Translations under genes and position numbers: made by a program
From: Alphaproteobacteria bacterium
Lineage (GTDB): Bacteria; Pseudomonadota; Alphaproteobacteria; Elsterales; Elsteraceae
Assembly (NCBI GenBank): GCA_004292755.1
Contig: RDXE01000025.1
Span: 62,001-126,000, forward strand
Direction of reading: 5' to 3'
DNA length: 64,000 nucleotides
Shown: in pieces, positions 35,142 through 46,701 of the stretch
How the letters are laid out: each line of letters begins with the position of its first letter
Numbering within the stretch: the stretch's first letter is position 1
Notes under the pieces: generated by a model
Seen by the model: the letters and a program-made list of their open reading frames with translations, nothing else
Databases searched by the model: none
Told to the model about the DNA's origin: nothing

Positions 35142-36141
35142 ACAGCCGTTCCGAGGCAGGCAGGCCGCGATACAGCCCAGCGACCCACTCGCCATAGCCA
35201 TTGTAGACCTGGGTCGGCACCCGCTCATCATTGCCCAACAAGCGCTCGCTCGCCTGGCTCCATCTGGGGTGCGGCACCTCCGGGTTGACGTTGGCCCAGA
35301 AGCCATATTCCGACGGCCCCGACACCTCCCAGAAGGTTTTGGGCCGCTGGTCAGTAAAGGTGAACCGGACAATCGACTTGATGGACTTGAAGCCATACTT
35401 CCACGGAGTCACCAGCCGCAGCGGCGCGCCCATCTGCTTGACGATGGACTTGCCATAGGCGCCCGTTGCGATGAAGGCGAGTTCGTTGGTCGCCTCCTCG
35501 ATGGTCAAACCTTCGATATAGGGCCAGGGATACCAGAACTGGCGCTGACCCGGCGCTTCCTCCGGTCGCTGGAAGGTCTCCATCCGCACATATTTGGCGC
35601 TGCTGAGCGGCTTGGCCAGGGCCACCAGTGCGGCCAGCGGATAGCCGGAAAACGGCACCGTCATTGCCCAGGCCTCGACGCAGCGGAAGCGATAGACCCG
35701 CTCCTCCCGGGGTAAGCGGCGCTCCAGATCGGCCGCATCCAGTGTCATTGGTGTTTCCACCATGCCATCCAGGCGCACCTGCCAGGGCTGCGTGGTCAAA
35801 CGCTGAGCCGCCCGGCTGATCTGCTTATGGGAGCCGAACTCGTAGAAATTGTTGTAGGTGGTGGCCACTTCCTCAGCCGTCACCGCGCGCCCGGCTTCGG
35901 CGAAGCGCTCGGCGCGCGGGAATGGGTGCACCACCTGGTCACCGGTCTGCGCCGGGCCGATGGGGGCAAGAGCGACCGCAGGCTGCCCGCGCCGCTGCGC
36001 AAGGGCAGGAACGGACAGGGAGGGCGCCGCCACAGCAGCCAGACCGCCTGCCGTCAACAGCCGACGGCGGTCCCAGAAAAGAGCCTCAGGGGTGGCCTGA
36101 GCCTCTGGCACTTCCCATCCGCGACGACGCACAACCTTCAT
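35134..36141 (-). CDS. msrP: Periplasmic protein-methionine-sulfoxide reductase MsrP (YedY)
   Basis: Molybdenum enzyme that repairs oxidised Met residues in periplasmic proteins. From ATG 36141 the protein has 335 residues (a further ATG at 36171 is possible). A Tat signal WDRRRLLTAGGLAA lies at residues 23-36. Cys154 in YRFRCVEAWAMTVPFSGYPL is the expected Mo ligand; ATTYNNFYEFG and KYGFKSIKSIVRFTF are family signatures of the cofactor pocket. The usual haem partner gene msrQ is not adjacent: the next gene is convergent TVP38. The Mo-cofactor genes moaD and moaE lie 12 kb away in this window. Confidence 0.95.
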   Translation of the reverse strand: MKVVRRRGWEVPEAQATPEALFWDRRRLLTAGGLAAVAAPSLSVPALAQRRGQPAVALAPIGPAQTGDQVVHPFPRAERFAEAGRAVTAEEVATTYNNFYEFGSHKQISRAAQRLTTQPWQVRLDGMVETPMTLDAADLERRLPREERVYRFRCVEAWAMTVPFSGYPLAALVALAKPLSSAKYVRMETFQRPEEAPGQRQFWYPWPYIEGLTIEEATNELAFIATGAYGKSIVKQMGAPLRLVTPWKYGFKSIKSIVRFTFTDQRPKTFWEVSGPSEYGFWANVNPEVPHPRWSQASERLLGNDERVPTQVYNGYGEWVAGLYRGLPASERLFM

Positions 36142-36250
36142 GCCTTCCCCCATCCCCCGGCGCCAAGCCAAGCCGCAGCCGACCTGGAGCCAGTTGCTAT
36201 GATACGGCTCATTCGCATCACACTGGGACGAAGTTATGGCACCTCTCAGC

Positions 36251-38094
<1,844 letters not shown>

Positions 38095-38108
38095 CGTCCC
38101 CTCCCCCG

Positions 38109-38651
38109 TTACGCCGCCTTCAACACATCATCGCCCTTCTGCCAATTGCAGGGGCAGAGGTCGTCCGTTTGCAGAGCGTCCAGCACCCGCAGCACTTCTT
38201 GCGGGTTGCGGCCGACCGACAGGTCATTGACGGCGACGAAGCGGATAACCCCTTCGGGATCAACGATGAACGTGGCGCGGAGCGGCACCCCCTCGGCCCG
38301 ATCCAGCACGCCGCATGCCGTCGACAGCTCGCGCTTCAAATCGGCGAGCCAGGGGAAGCGGACGTTGGTTAAATCCTCATGGTGGCGGCGCCAGGCGGCG
38401 TGAACGAACTCGCTGTCGGTGGACACTCCCAGCAACTGGGCATCACGGTCGCGAAACTCGCCCTCAATCTTGTCGAAGCCAACGATTTCGGTCGGACAGA
38501 CGAAGGTGAAGTCCTTCGGCCAGAAAAACACCACCAACCACTTGCCGCTGTAGCTGGCATTGGTGACGGGCTGAAACGCCGTCTTTGGGTCAGCCGAAGT
38601 GACAGCGGTGAGGGAGAAGTCAGGGAAACGGTCGCCAACGGTCAGCATCAT
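38109..38651 (-). CDS. ahpC: Peroxiredoxin AhpC
   Basis: Reduces H2O2, organic peroxides and peroxynitrite. The 180-residue protein begins MMLTVGDRFPDFSL; ATG 38651 and ATG 38648 are both possible, and a GGAG lies 5 or 8 bases upstream respectively. The peroxidatic Cys52 lies in PKDFTFVCPTEIVGF and the C-terminal resolving Cys pair in DLCPCNWQKGDD. The CPCNW ending and the linked ahpD gene are typical of actinobacterial/alphaproteobacterial AhpC-AhpD pairs. A Fur-family-like dyad lies 86-100 bases upstream (separate entry). Confidence 0.96.
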   Translation of the reverse strand: MMLTVGDRFPDFSLTAVTSADPKTAFQPVTNASYSGKWLVVFFWPKDFTFVCPTEIVGFDKIEGEFRDRDAQLLGVSTDSEFVHAAWRRHHEDLTNVRFPWLADLKRELSTACGVLDRAEGVPLRATFIVDPEGVIRFVAVNDLSVGRNPQEVLRVLDALQTDDLCPCNWQKGDDVLKAA

Positions 38652-38736
38652 CAGGTCTCCAGTCCAATGCGAATTGGAATGCTTCCAACTCCTGGCGCGA
38701 GGTATCGCGCAGCCGCCGTGTCCCGTCAAGATGCTT

Positions 38737-38751
38737 TTTGGAATTATTCCA
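38737..38751. promoter_or_regulatory. Candidate Fur-family (Irr-like) box upstream of ahpC
   Basis: TTTGGAATTATTCCA is a dyad with TGGAA/TTCCA arms around TTA. It resembles the alphaproteobacterial iron-control element (TTTAGAA-N3-TTCTAAA) bound by Irr. It lies 86 bases upstream of ahpC, directly after the stop of the preceding MBL gene, in an AT-rich patch. No Fur/Irr gene is in the window. Confidence 0.4.
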
Positions 38752-39636
38752 CTAAAGGCCACCACTGGGTAAGCCGACGACCATGTCGCCGTGGCGCACC
38801 GAGCCGCGCTCCAGGTCAACCACCATCAAATCCTCGCCAATCAGGATCGGCCCGTTGAAATCCTGGCGCACCTCCGCCAGCAAGGCTGCACGGTCGAACC
38901 GGGTGGGAACGAAGTGGTTCAACACCAGCAGGCCCACGGCAGCTGCTGTCGCGATCCGGCCAACCTCGTGCGACAGGGTGTGATAGCCCGCCACGGCTTC
39001 CAGCCCTTCAGCCGTGCGCACACCGGGGATAAGTGGCATCTCACGATGGATGAAGCATTCATGCAGCAGCAGATCGGCCCCGCGGGCGGCGGCGATCAGC
39101 GCCTCGCACCACGCCGTGTCACCAGACAGAACGAGGCGCTTGCCCGCATGGGCAACAACATAGCCGAAGGCGTGTTCAATCGGCTGATGCGCGACAGGCA
39201 CAGCCGTTACCGACACGCCATCCCGGCTCCACACCTCGCCCGGGCCAATTTCGGTTACCTGGACCGCCAAGGCAGCCGTGGAGGGACGCCGCTCATGGGC
39301 GATGCGCTGCGCCAACTCTGGCTGCCACAGCGCCATCATTCGGTCGACATAGGCTTGGGTGCCGGGCGGCCCGAACACCAACTGCGGGGTCTGGCGGCCC
39401 TGATGCCAACTGGACAGCACGAGCTGAAACAAGTCGACGATGTGGTCAGAGTGCAGATGGGTCAAAAACAGCGCGGTGATCTGCGCGCCAGAGCTGCCCG
39501 CGGCGACCAACCGTTGGGTGACACCAGAGCCGCAGTCAAACAGCAGCGACTGGCCACCCGTGCGCACCAGCGAGGCTGGGCCATGGCGGTGAGGGTCAAC
39601 CTGAGGACAGCCTGTCCCCAACAGCACCAATTGCAT
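38752..39636 (-). CDS. MBL-fold hydrolase, RNase Z/ElaC-like
   Basis: 294-residue metallo-beta-lactamase fold protein. It begins MQLVLLGTGCPQVDPHRHGPA (typical of the RNase Z/ElaC group), has FDCGSGVTQRL, the metal-binding motif LTHLHSDHIVDL, the later ligand motifs SGDTAWCEAL (Asp) and HECF, and the final His in LNHFVP. RNase Z family members process tRNA 3' ends, but the flexible exosite arm of true RNase Z is not evident, so it may act on another substrate. ahpC follows in the same orientation 101 bases downstream. Confidence 0.85.
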   Translation of the reverse strand: MQLVLLGTGCPQVDPHRHGPASLVRTGGQSLLFDCGSGVTQRLVAAGSSGAQITALFLTHLHSDHIVDLFQLVLSSWHQGRQTPQLVFGPPGTQAYVDRMMALWQPELAQRIAHERRPSTAALAVQVTEIGPGEVWSRDGVSVTAVPVAHQPIEHAFGYVVAHAGKRLVLSGDTAWCEALIAAARGADLLLHECFIHREMPLIPGVRTAEGLEAVAGYHTLSHEVGRIATAAAVGLLVLNHFVPTRFDRAALLAEVRQDFNGPILIGEDLMVVDLERGSVRHGDMVVGLPSGGL

Positions 39637-39886
39637 CGTATCCTCCCCTGGTATCGCTCGCCACTCTGCCAGCGTGGCTTTGGCGGTGGCGTGTGCCTGA
39701 CCTTTCCTGATGCGTCACCCGCTGTCCATTGGGCTTGCACCCCTGATGTCAGAGGGGCGAGGCATCGGTCCCGACCGCGTCGCAGCCGGATGGCGGGACC
39801 GCGCGCCTGGCACCTGTCGGTCGGGGATTGACGCCCCGCCCTGACCCCCTAGCCTCAAGCTCACTCGTTGAGGGAGACCATCGCCC

Positions 39887-42058
39887 ATGTCGCTCGCCGA
39901 CCATCCGCTGGGGGGAACCCGCCCGCCGCGTCTGCCAACGCCCACGGGCGGCAGCCGCCTTGAGGTGGTGTCTGACTTCCAACCAGCCGGCGATCAGCCC
40001 GCTGCGATTCGCGACTTGGTGACTGGATTGCAGCACGGCGAGAAGGATCAGGTGCTGCTGGGGGTGACGGGCTCTGGCAAAACCTTCACCATCGCCCATG
40101 TCCTGGCGGAGTTGCAGCGGCCGACCTTGATTCTGGCCCCAAACAAAACCCTGGCAGCGCAGCTCTATGGCGAGATGAAGAGCTTCTTTCCGAACAATGC
40201 TGTCGAATACTTTGTGAGCTATTACGATTACTATCAACCAGAAGCCTATGTTCCGCGCACTGATACTTACATCGAGAAAGAATCCTCGATCAATGAGCAG
40301 ATTGACCGCATGCGCCACTCCGCCACCCGCGCGCTGCTGGAGCGGCGTGATGTCATCATCGTCGCGTCGGTCTCGTGCATCTACGGCATTGGTTCGGTTG
40401 AAACCTACTCAGCAATGGTGATCGATCTGGCAGTGGGTCAGACCATTGATCAGCGTCAGGTGCTCCGCCAATTGGTGGAGCTTCAGTACAAGCGCAATGA
40501 CATTGGCTTCCAGCGTGGCAGCTTCCGCGTGCGCGGCGATACGCTTGAAATCTTCCCCGCCCACTTGGAAGACCGCGCCTGGCGCTTGTCCTTGTTTGGT
40601 GATGAGATCGAGGCTATCCAGGAATTCGATCCTCTGACGGGCGAGAAGACCGACGCCCTGAGCAGTGTGCGGGTCTATGCCAACAGCCACTATGTCACTC
40701 CGCGTCCAACCCTGCTGCAGGCGATCCAGCAAATCCGTGTGGAGCTGAAGCAGCGGCTGGAGGATTTGACCGCCAGCGGCAAGCTGCTGGAAGCCCAGCG
40801 TCTGGAACAACGCACCCAATTTGATCTGGAAATGCTGGAGACCACTGGCTCCTGTGCCGGGATTGAAAACTATTCCCGGTATCTTTCAGGTCGAGCACCG
40901 GGAGAGCCGCCGCCGACACTGTTTGAATTCTTGCCCGAAAACGCGCTGCTGGTGGTTGATGAAAGCCACGTCACGGTGCCGCAGGTGGGCGGCATGTACA
41001 AAGGTGACTTTGCCCGCAAATCCACTCTGTCCGAATTTGGCTTCCGCCTACCCTCGTGCATGGACAACCGTCCACTGAAGTTTGAGGAATGGGACGCCAT
41101 GCGCCCGGACACTGTGTTTGTCTCCGCCACTCCTGGCCCGTGGGAGTTGGAGCGCACCGGCGGGGTGTTCGTTGAGCAGATCGTGCGGCCCACCGGCTTG
41201 ATCGACCCCGTGTGCTTGATCCGGCCAACGGAACACCAGGTGGATGACTTGATCGCAGAGTGCAAAACCTGCGCGAGCAAGGGGCAGCGCGTGCTGGTCA
41301 CCACATTGACCAAGAAAATGGCCGAGGCGCTGACCGAGTATCTGGGCGAGGCGGGCTTGAAGGTGCGCTATGTCCACTCCGACGTGGAAACCCTAGAGCG
41401 TATTGAGATCATACGTGACCTGCGGCTGGGTGTGTTCGACGTGCTGGTGGGCATCAACCTGCTGCGCGAGGGGCTGGACATTCCGGAGTGCGCGCTGGTG
41501 GCGGTGCTGGATGCCGACAAGGAGGGTTACCTGCGCAGTCGCACCTCGCTGATCCAGACCATTGGCCGCGCGGCGCGCAATGTTGAGGGTCGCGCCCTGC
41601 TCTATGCGGATCGGATGACGGACAGCCTAAAGGCCGCGATTGAGGAAACCAATCGCCGCCGGGAGAAGCAGCAAGCCTACAATGCAGCCAACGGTATCAC
41701 GCCGGAGAGCGTGAAGAAGCAAATCGCCGATATCTTGATGTCCGTCTATGAGCGCGGCGACCGCATTGAAGTGGATGCCGAAGTTGGCGAAGAGTTTGTT
41801 GGCAAGGACCTAAAGACCGTCATCGCCGACTTGGAAAAGCGCATGCGCGCAGCGGCAGCCGATCTGGAATTCGAAGAAGCCGCGCGCCTGCGCGACGAGA
41901 TCAAGCGGCTGGAGGCCCAGGATCTTGGCGTGCCAACCAGCGCGACACGCCGCCCGCCGCCGGAGCGGCGGGAGGAGCGCCGCCGTGGTCGCCCGAAGTC
42001 CGATGCGGAACGCGCCGTCGCCCGCGGCGCCGCCAAGGCGGCGCGCCGACGCAGCTAG
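39887..42058 (+). CDS. uvrB: UvrABC excision nuclease subunit B
   Basis: Damage-verifying helicase-like subunit of nucleotide excision repair. The 723-residue protein shows Walker [11 protein letters not shown], the beta-hairpin region [36 protein letters not shown] (DESH motif), domain motifs [19 protein letters not shown] and [15 protein letters not shown], and the UVR domain near the C-terminus ([22 protein letters not shown]) for UvrC contact. A basic tail of about 45 residues ([12 protein letters not shown]) extends beyond the E. coli protein. No GTTC-N7-GTTC LexA site is seen in the 250-base upstream gap. Confidence 0.98.
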   Translation: MSLADHPLGGTRPPRLPTPTGGSRLEVVSDFQPAGDQPAAIRDLVTGLQHGEKDQVLLGVTGSGKTFTIAHVLAELQRPTLILAPNKTLAAQLYGEMKSFFPNNAVEYFVSYYDYYQPEAYVPRTDTYIEKESSINEQIDRMRHSATRALLERRDVIIVASVSCIYGIGSVETYSAMVIDLAVGQTIDQRQVLRQLVELQYKRNDIGFQRGSFRVRGDTLEIFPAHLEDRAWRLSLFGDEIEAIQEFDPLTGEKTDALSSVRVYANSHYVTPRPTLLQAIQQIRVELKQRLEDLTASGKLLEAQRLEQRTQFDLEMLETTGSCAGIENYSRYLSGRAPGEPPPTLFEFLPENALLVVDESHVTVPQVGGMYKGDFARKSTLSEFGFRLPSCMDNRPLKFEEWDAMRPDTVFVSATPGPWELERTGGVFVEQIVRPTGLIDPVCLIRPTEHQVDDLIAECKTCASKGQRVLVTTLTKKMAEALTEYLGEAGLKVRYVHSDVETLERIEIIRDLRLGVFDVLVGINLLREGLDIPECALVAVLDADKEGYLRSRTSLIQTIGRAARNVEGRALLYADRMTDSLKAAIEETNRRREKQQAYNAANGITPESVKKQIADILMSVYERGDRIEVDAEVGEEFVGKDLKTVIADLEKRMRAAAADLEFEEAARLRDEIKRLEAQDLGVPTSATRRPPPERREERRRGRPKSDAERAVARGAAKAARRRS

Positions 42059-42088
42059 TGCAGGCACCGGCTGGAACTTAGGTACCTG

Positions 42089-43018
42089 TCAACCGTTGCG
42101 GATCAGCGTCTCGATCAACTCGCGCTCCACCCGTGCTGCGTCCGGGTTGGCAACTTGGCAGGTGCCAGCAGCATCATGACCACCACCGCCATAGCTGAGC
42201 ATCAAGTCACCAACCCGCGTTTTGCAGGTGCGATTTGTGATGGAGTGGCCGACGGCAAACACGGTGTTTTGCTTATGCAATCCCCACAGCCGATGCACGG
42301 AGACATTGCATTCTGGATACAAGGCGTAGATTAGGAAACGGTTGGCGGGTACCAGTTCTTCTTCGCCAGTCGTGTCCAGGAACGCGACATTCTGGTGCAC
42401 GGTGCAGATGCGGCGCAACTGATGCTCGGCACGCTCGGCATTTTCCAAGTAGAACAGCACGCGCTCTTGCACGTCCGGAATTGCCAGGATTTCCTGAATG
42501 GAGGGATTGCGACAATGGACGATCAAATCCATCATCAGATCATAGTTGGATATCCGGAAGTGCTTGTATCGGCCTAAGCCAGTGCGCGGGTCCATGATGA
42601 AATTCAGCAGCGTCCATCCCTCGGGCGCTAGAATGTCCTCGATGGTGTATTGCGCGCTATCGGCTTGGTCCACCGCCTGCATCATCTCTTCCGAGACATC
42701 GGCGAAGCGCTGGCGACCACCGAAATGGTTCCACACCACCCGTGCAGCCGACGGAGCCAGCGGGTCCAGAATCAAGTTTGGCTTCGCCCCGGTGAGCCGG
42801 GTTTCCTCGGACGCGTGGTGGTCAAAGCAGAGATAGGCCGAGGGCTGGTACGGCAGATTGGTGACGATGTCTCGACCAGAAACTGCGATTTTCCCGTCCT
42901 GCATATCTTTCGGATGGACGAAGCTGATATCGTCAATGAGCCCGAGATCGCGCAACAAGACGGCGCATACCAGTCCATCGAAATCAGAGCGCGTCACCAG
43001 CCGATACTTGTCACCCAT
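42089..43018 (-). CDS. DHH superfamily phosphoesterase
   Basis: 309-residue protein from ATG 43018 (MGDKYRLVTRSDFDGLVCAVLL); a longer frame to 43120 is open but adds no recognisable domain. The DHH domain shows RSDFDGLVCA, GRDIVTNLP and the signature FDHHASEE; the C-terminal DHHA1-like motif is GGGGHDAAGTCQV. Such proteins hydrolyse pyrophosphate, oligoribonucleotides or cyclic dinucleotide products; this one differs from RecJ and PpaC by length and by the insertion around YTIEDILAPEGWTLLNFIMDP. The substrate is unknown. Confidence 0.88.
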   Translation of the reverse strand: MGDKYRLVTRSDFDGLVCAVLLRDLGLIDDISFVHPKDMQDGKIAVSGRDIVTNLPYQPSAYLCFDHHASEETRLTGAKPNLILDPLAPSAARVVWNHFGGRQRFADVSEEMMQAVDQADSAQYTIEDILAPEGWTLLNFIMDPRTGLGRYKHFRISNYDLMMDLIVHCRNPSIQEILAIPDVQERVLFYLENAERAEHQLRRICTVHQNVAFLDTTGEEELVPANRFLIYALYPECNVSVHRLWGLHKQNTVFAVGHSITNRTCKTRVGDLMLSYGGGGHDAAGTCQVANPDAARVERELIETLIRNG

Positions 43019-43167
43019 CTCTCGCCCATCCGCTGCAAGGTCGCGCTGAGTGTAGCCACCCGCGGCGCGGCAAGCGAGAGGCTTCCTGCACACCGCCGGT
43101 GCAATTGGCTGATTAGTCATGCATCAACCTCTTGTCGCGCTGCAAGACGCGCCTAGCTTGCCACGCC

Positions 43168-43947
43168 ATGACGCCTCTGCCCCCTCCGACACGTCCCGCA
43201 GCCTTGGTCACTGGTGGCGCCCAGCGCATCGGTCAGGCGCTGGTGCACGCGCTCGTCGCCCGCGGCCACCCGGTTGCAATCCACTTCCATCGCTCCCAGC
43301 AGCCAGCGAGGGAGCTCGCAACTGCAATCACTGCGGCAGGTGGCCGGGCCATTGCTCTGCCAGCAGACTTGGGCGTGGAGGCTGAGGTCGCAGCCCTGAT
43401 CCCAGAGGCGTCGGCCACGCTCGGCCCGATTGGCGTGCTGGTCAACAATGCCTCCAGCTTTGAGCGGGATGATGCGCTGACCGTGACGCGCGCCAGCTGG
43501 GACTTGCATCTAGAGGCCAATCTGCGGGCCCCCTTTGTGCTGATGCAGGCGATGGCGGCTGCCCTGCCAGACCCGCAAACCGGTGTGATCATCAATTTGA
43601 TCGATCAACGGGTCTGGGCGCTGACACCGCATTTCATCAGCTACACAGTCTCTAAAACCGGGTTGTGGACGCTGACCCAAACCATGGCGTTGGCGTTGGC
43701 ACCGCGCATTCGAGTCGCCGCGATTGGACCGGGCCCGACGCTGGCGAACACCCGCCAAGACCCGGCTGCGTTTGCCCGTCAAGCCGCCGGTGTGCCGCTG
43801 GGGCAGCCCACGGGAGTGTCCGAGATTGCAGCCGCCATGGGCTTCATTCTCGACACCCCCTCCTTCACCGGTCAGATGCTGGCACTGGATGGCGGCCAGC
43901 ATCTGGGCTATGCGTTCCCGCCGCCTGGCACCCCGGTAGACGAATGA
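43168..43947 (+). CDS. Short-chain dehydrogenase, FolM/pteridine-reductase-like
   Basis: 259-residue NAD(P)H-dependent reductase. The cofactor motif is TGGAQRIGQAL, the TGxxxRIG form found in pteridine reductases and FolM; then NNASSFERDD and the active-site Tyr and Lys in ISYTVSKTGLW. The C-terminus has GGQHLGY. The stop overlaps the folB start (ATGA), which supports a role in pterin metabolism, such as dihydromonapterin or dihydrofolate reduction (inference from context and motif). The start at 43168 (MTPLPPPTRPAALVTGG) is preferred over 43132. Confidence 0.88.
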   Translation: MTPLPPPTRPAALVTGGAQRIGQALVHALVARGHPVAIHFHRSQQPARELATAITAAGGRAIALPADLGVEAEVAALIPEASATLGPIGVLVNNASSFERDDALTVTRASWDLHLEANLRAPFVLMQAMAAALPDPQTGVIINLIDQRVWALTPHFISYTVSKTGLWTLTQTMALALAPRIRVAAIGPGPTLANTRQDPAAFARQAAGVPLGQPTGVSEIAAAMGFILDTPSFTGQMLALDGGQHLGYAFPPPGTPVDE

Positions 43948-44312
43948 CCCTACGCTTATTGGTTCGCGACGTGGCGGTTGAGGCCGAGATTGGCGTCAAC
44001 CCTGAGGAGCTGTTTGGCCCACAAACCCTGCTGATCTCTCTTGAGGTGACAGTGGTTCCCCCGGCCGACCCCTCGCGCGACGACTTGTCCTGCGTTGTCG
44101 ATTACGCCCGCTGCCTTACCTATCTGCACGAGGAAGCGGGGCGGCAGCGCTTGCGTCTGCTGGAGACATTGGCCCACCGTATTGCGGTGCGGTGTTTTGA
44201 TGATCTTCGCGTAGAAAGTGTTCGCGTGATCATCACCAAGCCAAGCTTGCTGCCGGGGACTGCGGCAGTTGGCGTCGACTGGCATTTTCTTCGAGACATA
44301 GTGTCCCACTGA
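43944..44312 (+). CDS. folB: Dihydroneopterin aldolase
   Basis: Cleaves dihydroneopterin to 6-hydroxymethyl-dihydropterin in folate synthesis. The 122-residue protein has the family pattern LLVRDVAVEAEIGVNPEE (catalytic Glu region IGVNPEE), LSCVVDYARCLTYL, LLETLAHRIAVRCF and the Lys-containing end VRVIITKPSLLPG. ATG 43944 overlaps the SDR gene stop. It ends the folM-like/folB pair; the 388-base gap that follows holds the DnaA-box-like cluster. Confidence 0.94.
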   Translation: MTLRLLVRDVAVEAEIGVNPEELFGPQTLLISLEVTVVPPADPSRDDLSCVVDYARCLTYLHEEAGRQRLRLLETLAHRIAVRCFDDLRVESVRVIITKPSLLPGTAAVGVDWHFLRDIVSH

Positions 44313-44700
44313 GGCGCACTGGCGCAGGCTGAGGGCGCTGACGGCGTTAATCAATTCTGATTATGCACAGGCGGGTGACATACCGCAGTCATCCCTGTCA
44401 ACCCCCCCACGGGCATAGCAGACTGTGTAGCAGCGATGACGAACTGGTCGCAGCTCGCCAAAAATTCCTTTGAAATCAACGCAGTAGATTTTTTGCATAA
44501 AAAACGGGCAACGGGGTGGGAAGGCCGGGATTCTGCGGCGCATCATGGGTTGCCCGCTTGGTTGTCCACGGGGTTATCCACAGAAAGCGGGGACAGTTTT
44601 GGGACGTCTGACATTGTGTCTGGAACTTGACAATGCCAGCACCAGTTGTTCATCCGAGATGCTTGACGGACGTGCGTCGCTGTCCCACTTGCTGCCCGCT
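44313..44700. other. AT-rich intergenic region with DnaA-box-like sites before uvrC
   Basis: 388 bases with no convincing gene. DnaA-box-like 9-mers: TTATGCACA (44361-44369), TTTTGCATA (44491-44499, one mismatch), TTGTCCACG (44562-44570) and the perfect consensus TTATCCACA (44574-44582). The last two start 12 bp apart in the same orientation. The stretch 44457-44507 is distinctly AT-rich with runs of A and T. The region could be a replication origin, a DnaA-titrating site or the uvrC promoter region. Confidence 0.5.
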
Positions 44701-46641
44701 ATGACCGACGACACCCGCTTGTCCAGCCCGCTGGACCCACCCTCCGTCGAACCGGGAGAGGGCGAGCAGACCAGCGCCCGGCGCCTGACTGGCGCCAATC
44801 TGGCGCGGGGCGTTGCAGTGATCCAGGCCGTGGTTGATACCCTGCCCGCCTCACCCGGCGTCTACCGGATGCTGGCAGGCGATGGCAGCGCGCTCTATGT
44901 CGGCAAGGCCCGCAGCCTGAAGGCACGGGTGGTCAACTACACCCGTGTCCAGGCCCTGCCCAATCGCTTGAAGCGCATGGTCGCCGAAACCATCACGATG
45001 GAGATCGTGACCACCCACACCGAGGTGGAGGCGCTGCTGTTGGAAGCCAATTTGATCAAGACGCTGGAGCCGCGCTACAATGTGCTGCTGCGCGATGACA
45101 AATCCTTCCCCCATATTCTGCTGACTGGCGACCACGCGTTTGCCCGCATCACCAAACATCGTGGCGCCCGCAACCGCCCTGGCGACTATTACGGCCCCTT
45201 CGCCAGCGCCAATGCCGTCAACAAAACCATTGTCGCCTTGCAACGTGCATTCTTGTTGCGCAATTGCTCCGATCAAATCTTCAGCAGCCGCACCCGTCCC
45301 TGCCTGCAATATCAAATCAAACGCTGTGCTGCACCGTGCGTTGGGCGTATCTCGGAAGACGAGTATGGCGCCCTGGTCGCTGATGCGCGCCGGTTCCTGG
45401 CGGGGCGCAGTCGAGATGTGCAGGATCGCCTTGTCAGCCAAATGCAAGAAGCGGCCGAGCACCTGGAATTTGAACGAGCCGCCAGGCTGCGCGACCGCAT
45501 CCGCGCCCTCACCTTCGTCCAAACCCACCAAGAGGTGAATGTTGACTTTGTGGAGGATGCCGACGTGATCGCCATCCACCAAGCGGGTGGCTCGTCCTCC
45601 GTCCAGGTGTTCTTTTTCCGCGGTGGCTCCAACTATGGCACCCGATGCTATGCGCCCCGCCATGACCGCGACTTGGGTCCGGCCGCGGTGCTCGCCTCTT
45701 TTCTGGGTCAGTTCTACGACGGCAAACAAATCCCGCCGCTGATCCTGCTGTCCGAAGCCCCCGATGAGCTGGAGTTGCTGGGCGAGGCGCTCAGCCTGCG
45801 GGCAGGTCGCAAGGTCAGCTTGGTGGTGCCACAACGCGGCACCAAACGCAGTCTGGTTGAGAATGCGCTGACCAACGCGCGCGAGGCCCATGGCCGCCGC
45901 CTCGCCGAAGCCTCGGCCCAGCGGACCTTGCTGGAGGGTCTGGCCGAGCGCCTGGGCCTGGAGGACACCCCAGAGCGGGTGGAGGTGTATGACAACAGCC
46001 ACATTCAGGGCACCAACGCCGTTGGCGCGATGATCGTCGCTGGACCCGAGGGGCTGATGAAGGGCCAGTACCGCACCTTCAAAATCCGCAACACTGCAGT
46101 GGCTGGTGATGATTATGGCATGATGCGCGAAGTCCTCACCCGTCGGCTATCCCGATTGATGGAGGAAGACCCAGATGGTGAAAAGGGCACCAAGCCCGAT
46201 TTGCTGCTGATCGACGGTGGTCAAGGCCAACTGGGCGTCGCTGTAGAGGTTCTGAAGTCCCTCGACATCACAGATATTCCCGTAGCAGCGATTGCCAAGG
46301 GACCAGATCGCGATGCCGGGCGCGAACGCTTTTTCTTGCCTGACCGGGAGCCGTTTCAACTGCCGCCCAATGATCCCGTACTGTATTTCTTGCAGCGCTT
46401 GCGCGACGAGGCTCACCGTTTTGCGATCGGCACCCACCGGGCACGGCGCACCAAGGCCCTTGGCCGCTCGGAACTGGATGAGATCGCTGGCATTGGGTCT
46501 GCGCGCAAAAAGGCCTTGCTGCAGCATTTTGGGTCCGCACGGGCAGTGGCCCGGGCGGGATTGGAGGATCTGGCTGCGGTTCCGGGCATTAATCGAACTG
46601 TCGCCCAAAAAATCTATGATCACTTCCACCCAGGCGGCTAA
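44701..46641 (+). CDS. uvrC: UvrABC excision nuclease subunit C
   Basis: Makes the two incisions around DNA damage. From ATG 44701 the protein has 646 residues; an upstream in-frame start at 44545 would cover the DnaA-box-like sites and adds no domain. GIY-YIG nuclease: [33 protein letters not shown] motif: [26 protein letters not shown]; RNase H-like C-terminal nuclease: [19 protein letters not shown] and [13 protein letters not shown]; HhH tail: [18 protein letters not shown] and [20 protein letters not shown]. uvrC-pgsA-moaD-moaE follow in one direction. Confidence 0.98.
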   Translation: MTDDTRLSSPLDPPSVEPGEGEQTSARRLTGANLARGVAVIQAVVDTLPASPGVYRMLAGDGSALYVGKARSLKARVVNYTRVQALPNRLKRMVAETITMEIVTTHTEVEALLLEANLIKTLEPRYNVLLRDDKSFPHILLTGDHAFARITKHRGARNRPGDYYGPFASANAVNKTIVALQRAFLLRNCSDQIFSSRTRPCLQYQIKRCAAPCVGRISEDEYGALVADARRFLAGRSRDVQDRLVSQMQEAAEHLEFERAARLRDRIRALTFVQTHQEVNVDFVEDADVIAIHQAGGSSSVQVFFFRGGSNYGTRCYAPRHDRDLGPAAVLASFLGQFYDGKQIPPLILLSEAPDELELLGEALSLRAGRKVSLVVPQRGTKRSLVENALTNAREAHGRRLAEASAQRTLLEGLAERLGLEDTPERVEVYDNSHIQGTNAVGAMIVAGPEGLMKGQYRTFKIRNTAVAGDDYGMMREVLTRRLSRLMEEDPDGEKGTKPDLLLIDGGQGQLGVAVEVLKSLDITDIPVAAIAKGPDRDAGRERFFLPDREPFQLPPNDPVLYFLQRLRDEAHRFAIGTHRARRTKALGRSELDEIAGIGSARKKALLQHFGSARAVARAGLEDLAAVPGINRTVAQKIYDHFHPGG

Positions 46642-46701
46642 ACTGTCGACCACCCTAAGGGCCGCTGCGCTGCTGCCCTGCCCCCTCTCGTGCCGGATGC
46701 G

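Noticed and set aside
39637-39886. LexA/SOS box before uvrB
   Set aside because: No GTTC-N7-GTTC or reverse complement is present in the gap; the same holds upstream of the ruv operon.
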